Part shown: one piece after another, positions 25,756 to 38,137 of the stretch
Numbering within the stretch: position 1 is the first letter of the stretch
Layout of the letters: the number at the start of each line of letters is the position of its first letter
NCBI GenBank assembly: GCA_039619475.1
Contig: CM077115.1
Coordinates: 106,180,393-106,244,392, forward strand
Direction: 5' to 3'
From: Icerya purchasi
Taxonomy: Eukaryota > Arthropoda > Insecta > Hemiptera > Monophlebidae
DNA: 64,000 bases
Notes under the pieces: generated by a model
Seen by the model: only the letters and a program-made list of their open reading frames with translations
Database searches by the model: none
Told to the model about the DNA's origin: nothing
Program-made: the position numbers and the translations under genes

Positions 25756-26479
25756 CTAATTTTACAACATGAAATTATAAAACGCTTTCGCTAGTAAATA
25801 AATATTTTATCGGAATTCGGCACACTTAAAACTACGCTAAATCTATATACGAAACTATCGGTCGATTTCCTGCGACGAATCAGCGCGATCAGAATACCGC
25901 TGCGATTTCGCGTTTCCTCGGCAATGCTTGACGCGCGATTTCGTCTCCATTGCCGCTCTAGCGTTTACTAGTTAAACGTAGATAGAACGTATCTTCGCGT
26001 TTAATTCGCAAGCGTATCATCTCAATGTGTTGTATTCCATTTTAAAAGCGTTCATATTAATTACGGTACGGAATAGCAGTGTTATTTGTATCACTCAGCC
26101 GCAGATGAAGCGTCTTGCGAAACGAGAAAATCGGTTTCCTACAGCAATCAGCGACAGAGAACTAATTGGGCACTTACTCGTTGCTGTTACACCTTCTGAT
26201 GAATAATCGCAATATCTTTTAAACGTCATATTCGGTCATCACACTCATTCCGAGACTCCACTCGGTCTAATAATTCGCCACTAGGGTCCTACGAACGTCC
26301 TCTAATATGGGGGAGGTCAATCTCAGTGGATTATGTCATTCGTCATAAAATAAAATTGACAACGGAGAAACCAACTTTTGGTGTGTATATTTAAATTTTC
26401 ATTTCAAGCGTGACGCAAAAACATTAATTATATAAATATATAAATAAAAACATAAAAAATCCCAAACCCTCGGAAAGTG

Positions 26480-26667
26480 TAAAGGCTGTGAAGTTTTTTT
26501 CAATATATAGTATGTCCAACAAAGCTCTTGGTCGCCTTATCTTCCCCAGATTTCTGTGCTACCTAATTATTTCAAACTAGGTAAAATTAGGAGCTAATTC
26601 AGTCCGATATAAGACAGGTGCGATTTCGGGAGCCAAGCACTGCAATTGACTCCTGCGCTATCTATCG
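26480..26667 (-). mobile_element. tRNA-derived SINE, copy 2 (degraded)
   Basis: Matches the 43.4-kb copy in order: a GGCTGTGAAGTTTTTTT-like block, then CAGATTTCTGTGCTACC, TTTCAAACTAGGTAAA and a diverged tRNA-like head ending near TCCTGCGCTA. The A-box is poorly kept. The right flank is a (TCTA)n tract. Confidence 0.5.
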
Positions 26668-26669
26668 AT

Positions 26670-26705
<36 letters not shown>

Positions 26706-26708
26706 ATA
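26661..26708. repeat. (TCTA)n tetranucleotide microsatellite
   Basis: About ten TCTA units running into TATATA, between the SINE and stem-loop element copy 3. Confidence 0.9.
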
Positions 26709-26710
26709 TA

Positions 26711-27055
26711 TTAATTACAACGTAATTCTTAGGCTACCCCCCATTCGAAAAAATGTCCCAATTTTATGTAACGTTTGTTATATTTTATAGGATTTTTGTT
26801 ATTGTTATTTAAAAAATGTCACAATTTAATGTAACGAAAAATGTAATGAAACAATATCTTAATTTTATGTAATGAAAGTTAAATGTTAGGATAGGATTTT
26901 TGTGATTATGTTTTGTTTTTCTTTTTGAGTTGATGCCAGTAAGAATTACGTTGTAAATTTTAATAATTTTATACAAAGTATAGAAGAGAAAGAGACATAA
27001 ATAAAAGCAAGAGGGGTCAAAGGGCACAGCCCCTTGCGAGGCCAAAATGGCCGAG

Positions 27056-27058
<3 letters not shown>
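26711..27058 (+). mobile_element. TA-embedded stem-loop element, copy 3
   Basis: A nearly full copy: ATTACAACGTAATTCTTAGG at the left, internal TAAGAATTACGTTGTAAA, GGGCACAGCCCC and GGCCAAAATGGCC hairpins at the right, then (TA)n at 27059-27085. It is very similar to copies 1 and 4, so the family was recently active or homogenised. Confidence 0.75.
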
Positions 27059-27093
<35 letters not shown>

Positions 27094-27294
27094 ACATTCA
27101 CACACACATATGCATACATACATAAATGTCCAGCGTGCAAACTTTCGTCAGTAGTAACATAGGAAGAAAGATAATTCCACGATTGAATTAATATAAAATG
27201 ATAATTGCGATTCATGAAAATTTATTCACGTAGGCATGTACAAAACTGAAATAAACAAGTCTCCATTATTTCATAATTCAAAACAGAACAAATG

Positions 27295-27299
<5 letters not shown>

Positions 27300-27352
<53 letters not shown>
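27300..27352. repeat. (TA)n microsatellite
   Basis: About 26 TA units followed by a GTGTGTGCGCGCGC tract. Confidence 0.95.
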
Positions 27353-29659
27353 GTATGTGTGTGTGTGCGCGCGCGCATGTGGGGGGAATTCAATTTCTAA
27401 ATTATCCAAGAATCTGATGAAAATACAAAAAGTATAACCTCGCAAGTTGACAAGCTGAAATAAAAAAAAAAAAAAAAAGTAACAAAAGGATGAAATAAGC
27501 CTGCGTACCACCCCACCACTAAGAGTCTGTGGAGGATGAAGAGAAGAGTAAGCTCGCAACTTCTGACCGTTTTTCCACTTCTTACGATGTCTTTCTGATA
27601 GCAACACTTTACTATGGCATTGCGTTATTTCCATTCATTCCCATTTTGACGCTGTGGACTATCATACCGTGGCTGAAAAAAGGCTTACTTTTAATAAAAA
27701 AAATCAGCACTGCACTGCTCGCTTGCAGTGTACAACTGTTTGCATCAGTACGGCACGTTGAGCGAAGGAATTATTTTATAGAATGTTTAAAAAGTTGCTA
27801 GTATTAGGAAAAGTTAGAAAACTTGTTTTGTGTAGAGGTCCATCCTTAATTTTACTAAAACCTTAGGATGTGTTCAATAAAAGGTGTCACTGCTGCATTG
27901 TAGAATGGGCAAGAAGTAAGAGGGGGAACTCGCTTTGAAAGATATAACTGTGTGCAATGGATGTATATCCCAATCTCGATTAGTTGATTTTTTTTTTTTT
28001 TTTTTTTTGACATTTGGATCGGTGACCACCAAGGTTTAACGTTCGATTTAATGGCCCTTACAAAGGTTGCTTGCCAGGACCAAGATGAAAATGTTCTTTC
28101 ATACTTCTATACGGGAAAGAAGCTTTTAAAAAAAAAAAAATAATAACAATAACAATAATAATAATAATAAATAGACTTTAAATTTTTTGGGCGCGCCAGA
28201 GTCCTTGACCCAACAACTACAAAAGTTAAAAACAGTGGTTAAATCGAGAAACAACTAGAAGTAGAGCTTAGGAAAAATTGAAGTGCAGGTATTATGATGG
28301 GAAGAAAAGGATAAAGCAAGAATTGTAACCCAGTGCTACAATTTTGGAGTGCAGCAGAGCGTTCAGAAACAAGGGGCATTCAAAGAAGATATGGTCTGCA
28401 TCACATATGGGAGTAGAGATAAAACTGTGAAGAGGACAATCCGAGGAGGAAGTCAAGGAAGAAATCATGAAGAGGAAAGAAGAGAGTGATTAAATCGCAG
28501 TCTAATTAAAGAAACGATCGCAGAGTGCTGATAAGAAGAGCATTGAAACCACGGCTGAGGACAGTGAACCGGTTGTATTTGAAAATAATGGGAGGCAGGA
28601 TTAGAATATAAAGAAGGATAAATGTCCGACCGATGACAGTCTGGAATGATAGACTAAGGATAGAAGGAAGATGTCCGAGGCAGGAAAATTACCGAGTAAA
28701 GAACCACCGCGGGCGGCTGAACGGCTGACTCGTTGCTCTCGACGCCACAAAGACTGGGAATCCACAAAAGGTCTATAGTAATAGAGCGGGATGAGAGCAG
28801 ATTGGAAATGAGCGAACGAATTGAAAGAATAATGGAAACTATTTATGATGATGAGGCGTCAAATGGCATAGGAGCAGTTTTGAAAGTTAATTTATTTGCC
28901 GGCCACAGAAATGTATCTCTCTGTTAATAAAAAAAAGTTTAATCAACTACTTGATGTCTTCGGGTTTTTTTTTTTTTATTTTCGATTCATTTAAATTAAG
29001 CACGCCCCTTGGTCACTTTAATCACCAAACACTGCAACACCACAACCTTATCATTGCTCTAGCATTGGAAATTATTTAAAAACAAAAAGACGGAATATAT
29101 ATATATATATATTTAAAAAAAAAAAAACTCGGCCCTTCAATATTGATAAATTAATTTAATATTAATCAGGTGGTCAGCGGATAAATAAAAATTGAAATCG
29201 GCCAAATAGTATTTGAAAATACCAGGTCGCTTTTTTCGCGTCGCAGCAAACGTCGACTGACAATTATACGAAATCGCGCGATCATTTACATTAATCGAAT
29301 TAATTAACGAGTGCGCCGAAGAAGATCAGAGAGGAAGTTGGTATTATAGAATTGTACAAAATTAATCTTAAGTTATAAGTTAACGGTTAAATAGTTTAAC
29401 AATTATAAATGCTGCATGGCAGAATCGAAGTGTGCAGAGGAAGAAGACCCCCTTAGGGGTTGGTGAGCCTAGTATATTCGATAATTAGTCGAAACGTAAA
29501 TCAAAGGTGAATAAATGAACTGAAAAAAATGTTTGAACCGATTTTAATGATTACTATAATTCATACATGGTACACAACGCTGATACAGAAACAGAGCTTA
29601 CTTGGAAATAAGAACAGCACGATTATCTATTTAGAGACGCTAGCGCTTGCGCCCTTATT
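27353..29659. other. Intronic sequence with decayed repeat remnants, no confirmed gene
   Basis: 27529-27801 (plus) is an open frame with hydrophobic stretches but no recognisable domain or splice context, and is treated as chance or repeat-derived. 28260-28690 shares pieces with 6610-7060. T-runs lie at 27989-28008 and 28963-28978. Confidence 0.4.
28260..28690 (+). repeat. Purine-rich decayed repeat, related to 6.61-7.06 kb
   Basis: Plus-strand frame pieces include LIRRALKPRLRTVNR and RRINVRPMTVWNDRL, broken by stops. Weaker versions of the same order occur at 6930-7050. It looks like remains of one old mobile-element coding region, family unknown. Confidence 0.4.
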
Positions 29660-29883
29660 TTAAATTAATTTCCCGTGCACATTGATAACGTGGTACTTCC
29701 AGCTGCTCTTTTGCGCGAACGATTTATCGCAGTGTTCGCAATAGAACTGTTTCGTAACTCCGCATTCGAAACGCAAATGCTGCGACAATCCCCGTTTGTA
29801 ACGGTATCTGCGATCGCATTTCGGACAGGTGAACACAGCCGCCAACTCGTCGTTCCGGTAATCCGCCGTCGAATTGGGAACAC
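29660..29883 (-). CDS. lola: lola-type alternative terminal zinc-finger exon (pair with 25.5 kb)
   Basis: Acceptor TTGGAAAATTAG, then GT of a split codon and 73 residues to TAA. Finger one is C19-x2-C22-x12-H35-x4-C40, linker ECGVTKQF, finger two C48-x2-C51-x12-H64-x4-H69, ending Gly-Lys-Leu-Ile. It shares acceptor sequence, linker and Trp-containing second helix with the 25.5-kb exon. An upstream in-frame Met lies in intron and is not the start. Confidence 0.92.
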
Positions 29884-31799
29884 CTAATTTTCCAACATAA
29901 AAATGTGACACATTTACCGAAACGCAAATTGGACACTTTACCGCATTCGTCCAAGACGAACCCCGGCTGGCTGCAAATATTTAAACTAGTACATTTTATA
30001 TGTACGTAATTTTATTCTGTCGGAAGTTCTTTTCCAACATTTTTCAGCGTAACTAATTAACGGCGCGATTTATATAGGAAAAAAATAAAATAAAAAATAT
30101 CAAAATAAATAATTTCTGGACTTACCTGGATGGTGGATGAAACGAACATTTTTATTAACTACTGCTCCACTATAAAAAAAACACGGACAACAATGTAACA
30201 CACCTTCGTTAACAACTCCACTTTGCGGTTGAGATGCGTAAATCAACTATGCCGGGGGACCGGGGGGGGGATATACATATTCCGGCAAGCGAACCATGTC
30301 CGTTCGTAAACAACCGAAACAGCTGACGTCACAATTTCAGAAGAACGCAGATTAACCATCAGTCGATCACGTATCAGATATAACACCCGTTATGTTAACC
30401 CTAGGTGGTGGTGGTCCGTCTGGATCAGAACAGGTCGGGGGAAAAAAACGAATGAGCGTACAAAGATGAAACAAGAACGAGGTTACTGCGTCCGAAAAGG
30501 GAAGGAATAATTGGCAATATGATTTTTTCGGTAATATTGAAGTACGCGTCAAATATCAATATGCGCCCTGTTGCCCAGTACACTACTTTGAGCATCACTC
30601 AGCTCGGCAACGAAACTCAAATTGACTTCTTTCGCTTCACAGACTATACGTGTGTTCCAACATGTACCGCCTATAAACTCCCGAGTCATGCCCACCGTGT
30701 GTAATCATCATCTTCGGTCACATATTGAACTTTAATTCCGCACGTTACACCAAACGGTCAGAGCAACAAGAACGTCCTTGGCAGATTTTAATAGTTGAGC
30801 AAGCAACTGGCATTTTTCGAAGTTGGAATTAAATCACACGGGGAAATGATATATGTGCGACTATGCCAAAGACGGACATGGAGGATGTGTCCGCAGTTAT
30901 CCATGTCGGCGTTGTAGTGCACGTCAAACAAATTACGCAATACAATCCGTGTACGGTTAAATCTGTATTTACCGAATTGTTGTTAAGCCCCTGACCCGAA
31001 AATATACACTGAAATGTTTGTTCCAAGTTTCGTCAACTATCGACTCTCAGTCTAATCTGAAAATAACCTGATTTCGTCATTACACTAGACCTCCCGCGAC
31101 GGTCTTCTGCCTTCTCGGAATAACAGAAATTATTATTATTACGAGTATTAGGAAAAATGAAATCGAAATACTCGCTAATAGAATCATATGGAAGGCAATG
31201 GCGACACATGCATACCATCATATGCGCGCTAGTTAGTACACAGCAGATACGCACGAGGGACGACTGTGCATTTTTGTACATCGATAAATCAAACATTCAC
31301 AATATCAGTTGCAAAGTCTTTTGCGTGTACGCTTACATTGCACGTAACAATTGCCTAGAATACTTATGTCTGTACAGCTCTGAAGTGTACGAATGGGCAG
31401 TCGCCGACTAGTAGAAGTTGAGTATGGCACTATGATGATGAAGATGAAATGAAAAGGAAACTCTTCTGACCTTCATCAAGGACTCGATTCAATTTATCTG
31501 GACGGCAACACCGATTCCCATGACAGTTTGCCTTAGAGTCATCTCTATCTGCGCTTTTCGGACAACACTATTCAGAGCTGAACGTGTAAGTTCTCATTAC
31601 AACCCCATATTCGTCCGCTTATAGTTTGCTGAGTCTTTTTTCCTGGCTATCTACATTTCCCGCTAAATAAATTTCTCTGAACCATTGACGTGTTAGTATA
31701 GCAATTCGAACGTGTCCATATTGCGATCCGCATACTATATTCTAGAAAGCACTCGCACATGTCGCAACAAATTTAAAACCTAATTTTCAGGGTATAGTT
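29884..31799. other. Intronic sequence, no confirmed gene
   Basis: A segment of higher complexity (30.2-31.5 kb) with overlapping short frames on both strands, a G8 run near 30264 and a perfect TGACGTCA at about 30324. A minus-strand segment near 30850-31020 superficially resembles the start of the 7.5-kb exon but lacks finger ligands. Confidence 0.4.
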
Positions 31800-32560
31800 A
31801 AGAAACAAAAAAAAACACGTGTGCACAGCGGTACTTCTCGATGTCCAACAGGCTTTTGATGAAGTTTGCCATAATGTGATCTATTATATAAATTAAAAAT
31901 TCTGTTACCAACTAGGTTGTACCTCTTATTGAGTTCATATCTTCATAACCGATATTTCCAACACGTTTTCAGAACTATATCCGATTCTAGCAGCAGTGCC
32001 CCAGGGATCAGTTCTGAGACCCACGCTGTATTTGATATATACAGCAGACTTTCCTGTACCGGAAAATGTACAGGTAGCTCTCTACATTTGCTGACGACGC
32101 GGCATTACTTGCGTCACATTCAGATTCGAAGTTAGCAAGCGACAATCTTCAGAAGACCCTTATCGACACGGAAAGCTGGTTTACAAAAAATGGAATGTTC
32201 AGATCAACGAAAGTAAATCGGTAAACGGTCATTTCACGAATAGAAAAATTCATAACTCCAACTGTCAGGATAAATGAACTAACAGTCAACTACTTGGGAT
32301 TACACCTAGATAGCCGCTTAACATGGAAGCAGCACATTCAGACAAAGAGAAATAGATATTCGTGTTAAAAAAATGTACTGGTAGGAAGAAATTGCGTTTT
32401 AATTATTAATAAACGTTTGCTATATACACAGGTATCTTGAAGCCTATTTAGACCTACGGAGTACAGCTTTGGGCTAAACCTACAAATCTGAAGATAATAC
32501 ACAGACCATGCAGAATAAAATCAAAAAAAACATGGCGCTAAAGGGACGATTAAAAGTTGA
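31800..32560 (+). mobile_element. Decayed Jockey-type LINE reverse-transcriptase fragment
   Basis: Plus-strand pieces in order: LDVQQAFDEV, SNTFSELYPILAAVPQGSVL, LYLIYTADFPVP, a LADD-like remnant, ESKSV, LNMEAAH and YGVQLWAKP. This is the palm and thumb order of Jockey-clade reverse transcriptase (catalytic FADD degraded, PQGS motif kept). There are multiple frameshifts and stops, and both the start and the end of the domain are missing. Confidence 0.75.
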
Positions 32561-33682
32561 ATATTCCCAATCGACTCCGCGTTTTCCTTTTCAATGATGT
32601 AACTCGTTTGCCATTGATGATAATGATTTAGATTAAATAAAAATATTTTAATTTTCCAGTAAATATGAATCTGTTAATAACAAATACGCGCATACGATAA
32701 AATCGGTAAAACGCAATGGTATCAGTTATCAAACAGAACTTGTCTAATTACGAAAACAATAAAGAAGTACGATCCATTTAGTTTCGGTTCATGATGGTTC
32801 AATTAAATATGATTTCCTAATTATCTTAATTAAAAATTAAACCCGCTAATAAATTAGGTGGCACTCTTCTATTACAGTCTGCAAAGAGACAGGAAAAAAA
32901 AAAAAACCAAGAATACACTACAACGCACAACGAGTATATAAGGCGGCCATTTTTATTAATAACCGGTTTGGGTACACTTATATCAGTGTTGTAAAGTAAC
33001 GTACAAGTCAATGTCGCATAAGAGAGAGTGCACACTGTGTTTAGTTTTCATCGTATTACCGAATTTTTGATCTTGATCATGCGCAATCGAATTGGAATGC
33101 CCAACGTCGTATTTCATTCTGCTCGAATTTTGTATTTTTTCTTTCATCTGGTCCGGCATTAAACACCATTTGGCCGCTAACTAACTATTAAAACCTTTAT
33201 TATATATTCATTTATATTTATTTAATATTCGTTATTTATGTTTATAATTTCCATCGTTATTTTATCTTATTTTTAATTTAATATCTATTTTCGCCGTCGC
33301 CGGAAATCGAACCCGAGAGGCATTTAATACAATTTTTTAAATTTTCAGATACGAATGTCGCGAACGATTGCGCTTATTCTAACAACAAATGTAACGAATA
33401 AAAAAAGTCGCTTCATTAAATGATAATAATTAAAAATAATTCTTAATATAGAACACTTAATATTCAAATGCAAAGTTCATTAATCGTACATGCATATCAG
33501 GCTTAAAAGAAATTACATAGTGAAGAATAATTTCTATACAGAGTTAAAAATTTAAAATTAATGTCGAATTAAAATTACGTCGTACAACATAGAAAAGAGT
33601 ATTCGATTGTTTGTGTATTTCGCGATTTTTACAAATTATTACTACTACTACTATACGCGCCTTATTCTAGGAAATCTCTCGA
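32561..33682. other. AT-rich stretch downstream of the 33.7-kb exon
   Basis: No gene seen. Minus-strand AATAAA-type signals occur in the TATTTATTTAATA region around 33215-33225, about 460 nt past the 33.7-kb stop, as possible polyadenylation sites. Confidence 0.4.
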
Positions 33683-33933
33683 TTAAACGAAATTCACTAT
33701 GCTATTTCGATCCAGTATACGGTGGACCAGCATCAGGTGAGTCTTTAAAGGCGTTCTCTGGCTAAAAGCCCTTTGGCAGATGGGGCAAACAAAACTTCTT
33801 TCTTTGCCGCATTCGTATTTCAAATGTCTTACCAAGGTTCCCTTGTGTTGGTAATATCGGCCGCAATTGTTCGGGCAGGCTAGTTTGATACCTGCGTAAG
33901 GTACAGGTCTGCCGTTCTTCGCAATTTCGTTTC
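33683..33933 (-). CDS. lola: lola-type alternative terminal zinc-finger exon
   Basis: No long ATG-started frame covers this exon; it is defined by its acceptor TTTCCTTTTTAAAG, followed by GA of a split codon and 82 residues to TAA (33683-33685). An 18-residue lead precedes finger one, C19-x3-C23-x12-H36-x4-C41. The linker is ECGKERSF; finger two is C49-x2-C52-x12-H65-x4-H70, and the tail ends with ILDRNSIVNFV. The Asn-Asn-Cys-Gly-Arg start of finger one groups it with the exons at 41-64 kb rather than those at 25-30 kb. Confidence 0.9.
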
Positions 33934-34545
33934 CTTTAAAAAGGAAATTACAATACCGTTTAAAATAAAATTATGCGACCGCGATCAACAAGAAAAAAAA
34001 AAAAAAAAGGAAAAAAAGGAAAAGAAAGAAAATGTTTTAATTCGATGTGAAATGAATAGCACAAAGTTCATTAATATTAAAGCGCTAACCAATAAGAAAA
34101 AAAAAAGTAAACACCGATCGCTCCATACAGGGAAAAAACAAAAAAAATTGTTAGGTGTAATTTCTGTGAAATAATAAGTGATATTATAATTAACATTAGC
34201 TCGAGATATTCGCGTTAATTCTTAACCTACGCATGTCAACAAGCTTTTTAAAACAACTTGTTATGTTCAAGCGAATTCGGTTTTTTTTTTCGCGGCAAAC
34301 TCTGTATATAATTTAACCGTAAACCCATTCAAAACCGCATCCCGTTCAATCGGTTCGTACATGAACCGTTTTTGTTAAACCCCGAACAAAAATTCTACAC
34401 AACGAACTACCAGCATTCGCGTACAGAACACTTTTAGAAATATTATGCATGGTACTAAAGAGAAAAACACGAGTTATACTTTTTTCTTTGATTTAAAGTA
34501 AAATTAATTCCTGCTTTTCCTTTTGCTGGAAATGTTAATTTCTTC

Positions 34546-34578
<33 letters not shown>

Positions 34579-35338
34579 CAACTTGACGCACATTTTTCTT
34601 ACATTGATATCACGACGACGAAGGTTAACAAAAGGATAAATTGATAATATTTTAAAATCGTTAAAATATTTGTAAAGAAATCATTAAGCTCGATGTGTAT
34701 TCACACTAACCAACTCTTAAAAGAGGTAAAAACCACGCAGACATGAAAGGGTATGCACTATTTTAACCTAAAAGGCCGGATCTAATTAGTCCCATCTTGC
34801 GTTCCTATGAATGCAAAATGTACATTATCCCCAAATGTAACTGAACAAACATAGGCTGTTATAATATGTGGCGAAATTAAACATAAAACTATCCACAAAT
34901 CATCGTCTCTGTTTTTATTTTATCATAAGAGTGCAATAAATTTGTTAAAAGTAATAATAATAATAATAATAATTAAAGGTTGCGCGTATTTGCGGTTTTT
35001 TATTTTTTTTTTATATTTTTTATAAATAAAAAGAAAACAATGAAAAAAATTTACGGGCACTCACAAACTTTTACCGAAGCATATGTAATGTCTCGTTGTA
35101 GAAACTCTTGTTTTATTATTACAAAATTGCCTTTTCATTGACTGGAATTCGAATAAATAAATTTCTAGCGTCAATCAGAAATCCTCGAAATAGCAAAGGA
35201 CGAACATTCGTCAGAAAACGAAATAATCCAGACATTTCCCTTGTAAATTTTTAATGTTTCATAATTCATTTACGCTACCAGCTTTATAAAAAAAAAAAAA
35301 AAGGTTTTCAACGCTCGTTAATTCATTTTGTTTAATTA

Positions 35339-35482
<144 letters not shown>

Positions 35483-36327
35483 ACAGTGAAATAAAAAACA
35501 GATAAACTTTATAAAAATATTGCATATTTATTAAATTACAGCCTAATCAACGGGGGGGGGTTATTATTTTTTGTCGTTTTTTTTTACTAACATCCGAATT
35601 TACACATTCCGTATTCTAAACACGTGAAATAATAAACAACACGATCAATTTAAAACATTTAATAAAATTACGCAACAGTCTAAAGCAAAACGAGTTATAA
35701 ATATCACATATCTTTCCTTAACGTATAAATAAATAAAAATGCTAGAATTATATGTATATGTTTTGCAAAAAAAAAAATTCCATGAGCGCAACGAAATTTA
35801 ATAGCCCCGCCCTCTTTGGTTCACGATTTCAATACGTTCTTCTGCATTCTTCCAATGAGCATATATAAGAAATTGCCTGTGACATACAAACGGAATTGGT
35901 TCGCGTGAAAATACCGAATTTACTATTTAATACACTTTCTGTTCGTATCGGATATCCGTCTTTTTGACTCCCCTCGCACCTATCCTAGTTGTACTTAGTG
36001 TAAATTGAGTCCCCCCATAAGACTCCTGGAAAGGGGTTGTAATAATCTGTGAAATTAATCTCTTCACAGTGTACTAGGCGCCTAATAATGGATCTGAAAA
36101 TGAGGCCAGCTATTCCCTCAAAGCCACCTTCACTTTTCACCAGCGTCTTCGATTTAATTAAATTTCCATCAGCAAAAACTAACCAACGTACTTTTGGTAT
36201 TTCAATTCTGACCGTAAACGTCGCTCATATTGAAAGAAGAAATATACATGTGAAATTATCCAGTTGTTAATGTGGTAAAAAAATAATCCGACAAAAAATC
36301 TATGCAAACGTAAAAAGAAAAGAACAT

Positions 36328-36555
36328 ATGTACAAGGTGGGTCAAAAGAAGATGCACACTTTTTTTTTTTTTTCAAATAGGGAACAACATTTGAAAAGGA
36401 TGTTACGAAAATTAAAATCTCGACTACAGAAATGACTTTGGTGGTTCAAAAATGAATTTTAAGTGATAACCTGAAGTTTCTGGCACCGGCATTAATGAGT
36501 TTGTTTAAGCGAAAGATGCTTGTAAACGGCACAGAAATTGAAAAAAAGTTGTAAA
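36328..36555 (+). mobile_element. Partial TIR element, same family as 0.80-1.36 kb
   Basis: Begins CAAGGTGGGTCAAAAGAAG and continues with GACTACAGAAATGACTTTGG and GGTTCAAAAATGA blocks found in reverse at 1222-1356. The far end is missing where a (TATG)n tract starts. Confidence 0.5.
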
Positions 36556-36567
36556 GATGTATGTATG

Positions 36568-36599
<32 letters not shown>

Positions 36600-36606
36600 T
36601 GTATGG
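36556..36606. repeat. (TATG)n tetranucleotide microsatellite
   Basis: About 12 ATGT units directly after the truncated TIR element. Confidence 0.9.
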
Positions 36607-37321
36607 GTCAAGCAGGTCCAGATACAGAAAATCAATTCTGAAAAGAACGAAGACGATCATGCAAATTTTCACTTTTCGAATTTATTAATTTATTTTTGTG
36701 TGGAAAATTCTGCTCTCCAATAATAATAATAACGTCTAACGCTTATTAATCACGTATATATCCTGAGAAACCACTTAAACGGATCTATCAACAACTGAAA
36801 TGGAATTAATACAGAACGTAATTCCCCATACTAAATTATCGTAAATAATAAGAACTGAAAAAAATTGTATTTGATACAAATAAGAAAAATTATCGTATTA
36901 ATTTATGAAGAATGTAGAGAATAACGCGTGAAAATCTATATGCGATTGTGATTTAAAATTACAAAACTAGGAAACTATCAAAATTAATCTGTAGCAACAG
37001 TTAGACTAGAATATGGAAAGTGGTACTTTTTTGCCATTACTAAAAAATAAAGTTCGATACTAACTTCGAGCCAAGTCTCGTGTAAATTACGATTGTTCTT
37101 AATGCACAGTCTTTTACTCTGAAAAGTAGATAAACTTCAAGTTCGCATGGATACGGAACAGCAAGGCTGCACACTTACCCGCGCTCCGTAATTTCAAGTT
37201 TCTCGCGATACTTATAAACTACACTGTTGTATTCGAAGAATATCTGAAATCCACGCATACCTGCCACTCTCGATAGACTTTAAACAACTTAGACGCGACG
37301 AAAAAATATCGACTTATGCAG

Positions 37322-37578
37322 TCAGCGATGGTGTCCAATCAGTGTTTTATGCACGAGTAACATGTGTGTCTTCATGTTGTGCTTTTGCGCGAATCTTCTT
37401 TTACAAATCGGGCACTGAAATTTATTTTCGACGCCACATTCAAATCTCAGATGTCTTATTAGAGCACTTCTTCTTTTGTAGGATCGTCCGCAAAATAAAT
37501 TCGTACAAGAGAACTGCTTCTGTTCGGATGTAATAAAATGGCCGGAGGTGACGGAGAGTCGAGGCAGCGTTAGTAGTT
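37322..37578 (-). CDS. lola: lola-type alternative terminal zinc-finger exon
   Basis: Defined by acceptor TTATTATTATTTTGTAG, then AA of a split codon and 84 residues to TGA (37322-37324). The lead is 23 residues. Finger one is C24-x4-C29-x12-H42-x4-C47, with one or two more residues between its cysteines than the other exons have. The linker is ECGVENKF; finger two is C55-x2-C58-x12-H71-x4-H76, with a basic helix, and the tail ends GHHR. Open frames on the plus strand here are shadows of this exon. Confidence 0.88.
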
Positions 37579-38137
37579 CTACAAAATAATAATAACAGAT
37601 TTCCTTCGATTAGTTTTTGCTGGAGATATTTTGTAAAATTTTTTATCTTAGGAAAATTACTACACAAAGCTGTTGTCGTGTCGATGCTACAAAAAAAAAA
37701 GAAAGAAAAAAAGAAAAAAGAAAAAAAGAAACAAATGTGGAAAAGCATGTTTGAGCTAGAAAATAATACCATAAAAATAATTTTAACGATTACAATTTAG
37801 TTACATACACGGGACCAGACACAGTGTTCGAAATGGACAAAATATAGTGATAACCGCATTGATTTTACACTTTGCTCTTCGACGTTAAAATCTGGAAATC
37901 ATTTCAACGACGAGGCTTTCTCAACATCCGTAAAAATAATATCTCTAATCGAATTTAAATATCGTCGTTTTAAAACGCAAATTCCTAGGAGCAAAAAAAA
38001 AATGAAAGTTAATTTGCAAAAAAAAATTTCTGCGCCGTTTAGCAATATTTCAAAACTAATCTATAAATGTGTTTTATTCGAAATGTCACAGTCGCAAACA
38101 AAATGTTTTTCCGTTTTTCTTTTTTCCGACAAAAAAT
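37579..38137. other. Intronic sequence, no gene seen
   Basis: A/G-rich tract at 37690-37735 and otherwise AT-rich unique DNA up to the Jockey element. Confidence 0.4.

Noticed and set aside
27529..27801. 90-residue plus-strand frame with two hydrophobic stretches
   Set aside because: No domain, no splice or promoter context, and a long frame on the opposite strand too.
29724..29954. Minus-strand frame starting DECGKVSNLRFGKC, looking like a finger linker
   Set aside because: It overlaps the real 29.7-kb exon in another frame, and the cysteine spacing does not fit a finger.
30829..31026. Minus-strand frame with FSGQGLNNN...YCVIC, resembling the start of the 7.5-kb zinc-finger exon
   Set aside because: Similarity is limited to the lead peptide, the phase after the possible AG is wrong, and no finger ligands follow C-x2-C.
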